Below are positions 47,894-49,548 of a stretch of DNA of 49,548 nt, in pieces. The translations under genes were made by a program, and so were the position numbers. This DNA comes from Anaerobutyricum stercoris (GTDB lineage: Bacteria; Bacillota; Clostridia; Lachnospirales; Lachnospiraceae), in NCBI GenBank assembly GCA_019116455.1, contig DXBR01000111.1:1-49548 (forward strand), given 5' to 3'. The number at the start of each line of letters is the position of its first letter. The stretch's first letter is position 1. The notes beneath the pieces were generated by a model. That model was given only the letters and a program-made list of their open reading frames with translations. It was not told the DNA's origin and did not search any database.

Positions 47894-49548
47894 ATGAATG
47901 AGAAAATGACACGTTTACAGATAAAAAGGATGGTGCGCCTGACTGCCGGCGTTGTCCTTTTACTGGTAGCCATTGCCGTATTTCTCATATATTTTCTGAT
48001 GCAGACCATGAACGATTCTGCAAGAAAACAGATGACGGTCGAGACGGAAGAATATAAAGGCAGGATTTACCGGCAGATTAACGCGGATTTCCAGAGCCTG
48101 GATACGCTGGCGAGTTTTTTTACCAGCGAGCTTCTGGAGGACAGAGAGACATTTGCCGAAAGACTGAACGTTTCAAATGAGCAGAATAATTTTCAGACCA
48201 TGGCGTTTTTCTATAAAGAAGGAGACGGTATTGTTTCCATCACGGGAGCCGGCGTCAGCACAGATATAGAGTATACGGCTCTGAACAAGGCCGTGCATCC
48301 TGTCGTTGAAAAGGCTCTTCAAGGGGAGAAAAGTGTATCCCGCCTGTTTTACAGCGAAGCCATGGAAGAAAGGGTGTTTGCCTATGCAGTTCCTGTATAT
48401 ATCAACGATGAGCTGGCGGGCGCGCTGACGGCCAGCGATCAGCTGGAGATTTTTTCTGATATTTTTGATGGCAACACAGTGCTCGGTGGTAATGGTTATC
48501 TGCACATGGTAGGAACGGAAGGGGATTTTCTGATTCGCTCACAGAACGCCGTGGTGAAGGAAGAAATGGACAATATTTTCAACGGGCCGTATTTTGACGC
48601 GGAGGAGATCCCGGTGCTGAAGGAAAAGATGAGCAATCAGGAGAGTGTGTTCTCCTCCTTTACGTATGAAGATGAAACATATCAGGTACTTCTTAATCCT
48701 GTGGGATTAAACGGATGGTATCTGATGTGCGTCAATACATTGCAGGAGAGCAATCAATCGCTCTATCCGGTGCTGGCGATCATGGGAGTCGGCCTTGCCG
48801 GCGTGGCTCTGATCATTCTCTTTTTGCTCATATATGGTTTTCGTCTTGTGCAGAGAAATAACCGGGAGCTCTGGCGTCATGCCTATCATGATTCGCTGAC
48901 CGGAGCAAAAAATCTGTCCTTTTTCAATCAGGAGCTGTCCAAGATGCTGGAACAGGGAAGAGCTCTGTCGGTGGTGGCGCTGAATATTCACCAGTTCAAG
49001 TTCATCAATGAGATTTTTGGAAGAGAGTACGGGGATACGCTGCTCGTTGAGGTGAAAGACGTGCTGGACTATAAAATGCAGACGGGAGAATTTTTTGCGC
49101 GAGATAAGGCGGATCTATTCTATCTTTGCCTGCTGGAAACAGACAGGCAGAAGATATTGACGAGACTTCAGAATATCATGGATTCTGTGGTCAAGATTTC
49201 CAGTCATCATCATAATAATTACCAGATTCTTCTTTACTGCGGCGTGGCAGCCAACGAGGAGGGCAATAAGGATGTGACGCCGCTGATGACCCATGTGATG
49301 TTCGCGCTGACCACGGCAAAGGGTTCTTATAAGAATAACGTCTGGTTTTATGATTCGAAGCTGCATGAGAAAGAAAAGACGGAGAATTATGTGGAGAGCC
49401 ATATGCATCAGGCTCTCAGGGACGGAGAGTTTAAGTTCTATCTGCAGCCGAAAATGGATCTGCAGACGGGGAGGCTTAAGGGCGCTGAGGCGCTGGTCCG
49501 CTGGATGAAGTCGGATGGATCCATGATCTATCCTGATGAATTTATTCC
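47894..49548 (+). CDS. Cache-GGDEF-EAL signalling protein (partial, cut by the window end)
   Basis: The frame is open from ATG 47894 to the window end, 551 codons seen. TM1 is at about 15-37, an extracellular Cache-like sensor domain at 40-290, and TM2 near 297-318. A GGDEF-type domain follows (AYHDSLTGAKN start), but the active-site loop reads FFARDKADLFY where R-x-GGDEF is expected, so cyclase activity is unlikely. The EAL domain begins intact (FKFYLQPKMDL and GAEALVRWMKSDGS). It is therefore a probable c-di-GMP phosphodiesterase. A TATAAT at 47844-47849 lies 44 bases upstream. AGGGGCG precedes the ATG. Confidence 0.88.
   Translation, partial: MNEKMTRLQIKRMVRLTAGVVLLLVAIAVFLIYFLMQTMNDSARKQMTVETEEYKGRIYRQINADFQSLDTLASFFTSELLEDRETFAERLNVSNEQNNFQTMAFFYKEGDGIVSITGAGVSTDIEYTALNKAVHPVVEKALQGEKSVSRLFYSEAMEERVFAYAVPVYINDELAGALTASDQLEIFSDIFDGNTVLGGNGYLHMVGTEGDFLIRSQNAVVKEEMDNIFNGPYFDAEEIPVLKEKMSNQESVFSSFTYEDETYQVLLNPVGLNGWYLMCVNTLQESNQSLYPVLAIMGVGLAGVALIILFLLIYGFRLVQRNNRELWRHAYHDSLTGAKNLSFFNQELSKMLEQGRALSVVALNIHQFKFINEIFGREYGDTLLVEVKDVLDYKMQTGEFFARDKADLFYLCLLETDRQKILTRLQNIMDSVVKISSHHHNNYQILLYCGVAANEEGNKDVTPLMTHVMFALTTAKGSYKNNVWFYDSKLHEKEKTENYVESHMHQALRDGEFKFYLQPKMDLQTGRLKGAEALVRWMKSDGSMIYPDEFI

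Overview
The window looks like chromosome from a gut-type Lachnospiraceae (Clostridia). Support for this is the rpsB-tsf pair, strong AGGAGG-type ribosome binding sites, Clostridia-type OmpR/histidine-kinase pairs, ferredoxin-fused oxidoreductases, a large-insert PBP2, and sigma-A-like TTGACA/TATAAT promoters. No rRNA, tRNA, CRISPR array or prophage was seen. Most genes are on the + strand and the 3' end is cut inside a GGDEF/EAL gene.

Region 1 (1-6240) holds an XRE regulator, a RelE-type toxin with a small antitoxin-like partner, an IS30 transposase, then rpsB and tsf with structured RNA before and between them. A MNT-HEPN toxin-antitoxin pair and two small conserved or secreted proteins follow. 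Region 2 (6290-8330) is an OmpR/kinase pair whose stop overlaps a convergent, frameshifted MATE efflux gene driven with an HxlR regulator (8324-10043).

Region 3 (10224-16049), divergent from HxlR, is a tight seven-gene operon. It encodes a ferredoxin-nitroreductase, a flavin-binding PPOX-ferredoxin protein, an OpuC-like ABC importer (permease, binding lipoprotein, ATPase), a class-M sirtuin (SirTM) and its partner zinc-type macrodomain ADP-ribosyl hydrolase. The usual SirTM partners GcvH-L and LplA2 are absent. A GntR/FCD regulator remnant follows. Region 4 (16232-22041) is a divergent amino-acid or peptide catabolic cluster: YfcC transporter and M20 amidohydrolase on the minus strand, YtcJ-like amidohydrolase and a COG1915 (LOR/SDH-type) enzyme on the plus strand.

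Region 5 (24360-30200) is a KdpDE-like two-component system, a TrkH/TrkA-type K+ uptake pair and a Na/Pi cotransporter. It is preceded by helically phased TTTACA repeats. Region 6 (30277-37730) is a beta-lactam-response locus: BlaI and BlaR1 lie between two transpeptidases, a PBP2 with a large insertion and a MecA-type PBP. All three transcription units carry TACATATGTA-like BlaI operators at their promoters.

Region 7 (39173-43961) is a second two-component system whose kinase has an Asp-rich extracellular loop. It is followed by a second array of phased TTTACA repeats, a structured leader, and two paralogous secreted Ig-like proteins with Asp-rich tails. Region 8 (44040-49548) holds a second TrkA/TrkH K+ system, a DUF1624-type membrane protein and a sensor protein with degenerate GGDEF and EAL domains. 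The strongest candidates for new biology are the BlaI/BlaR1-PBP regulon, the transporter/redox-linked SirTM operon, and the acidic-sensor/acidic-secreted-protein loop with shared phased operators.
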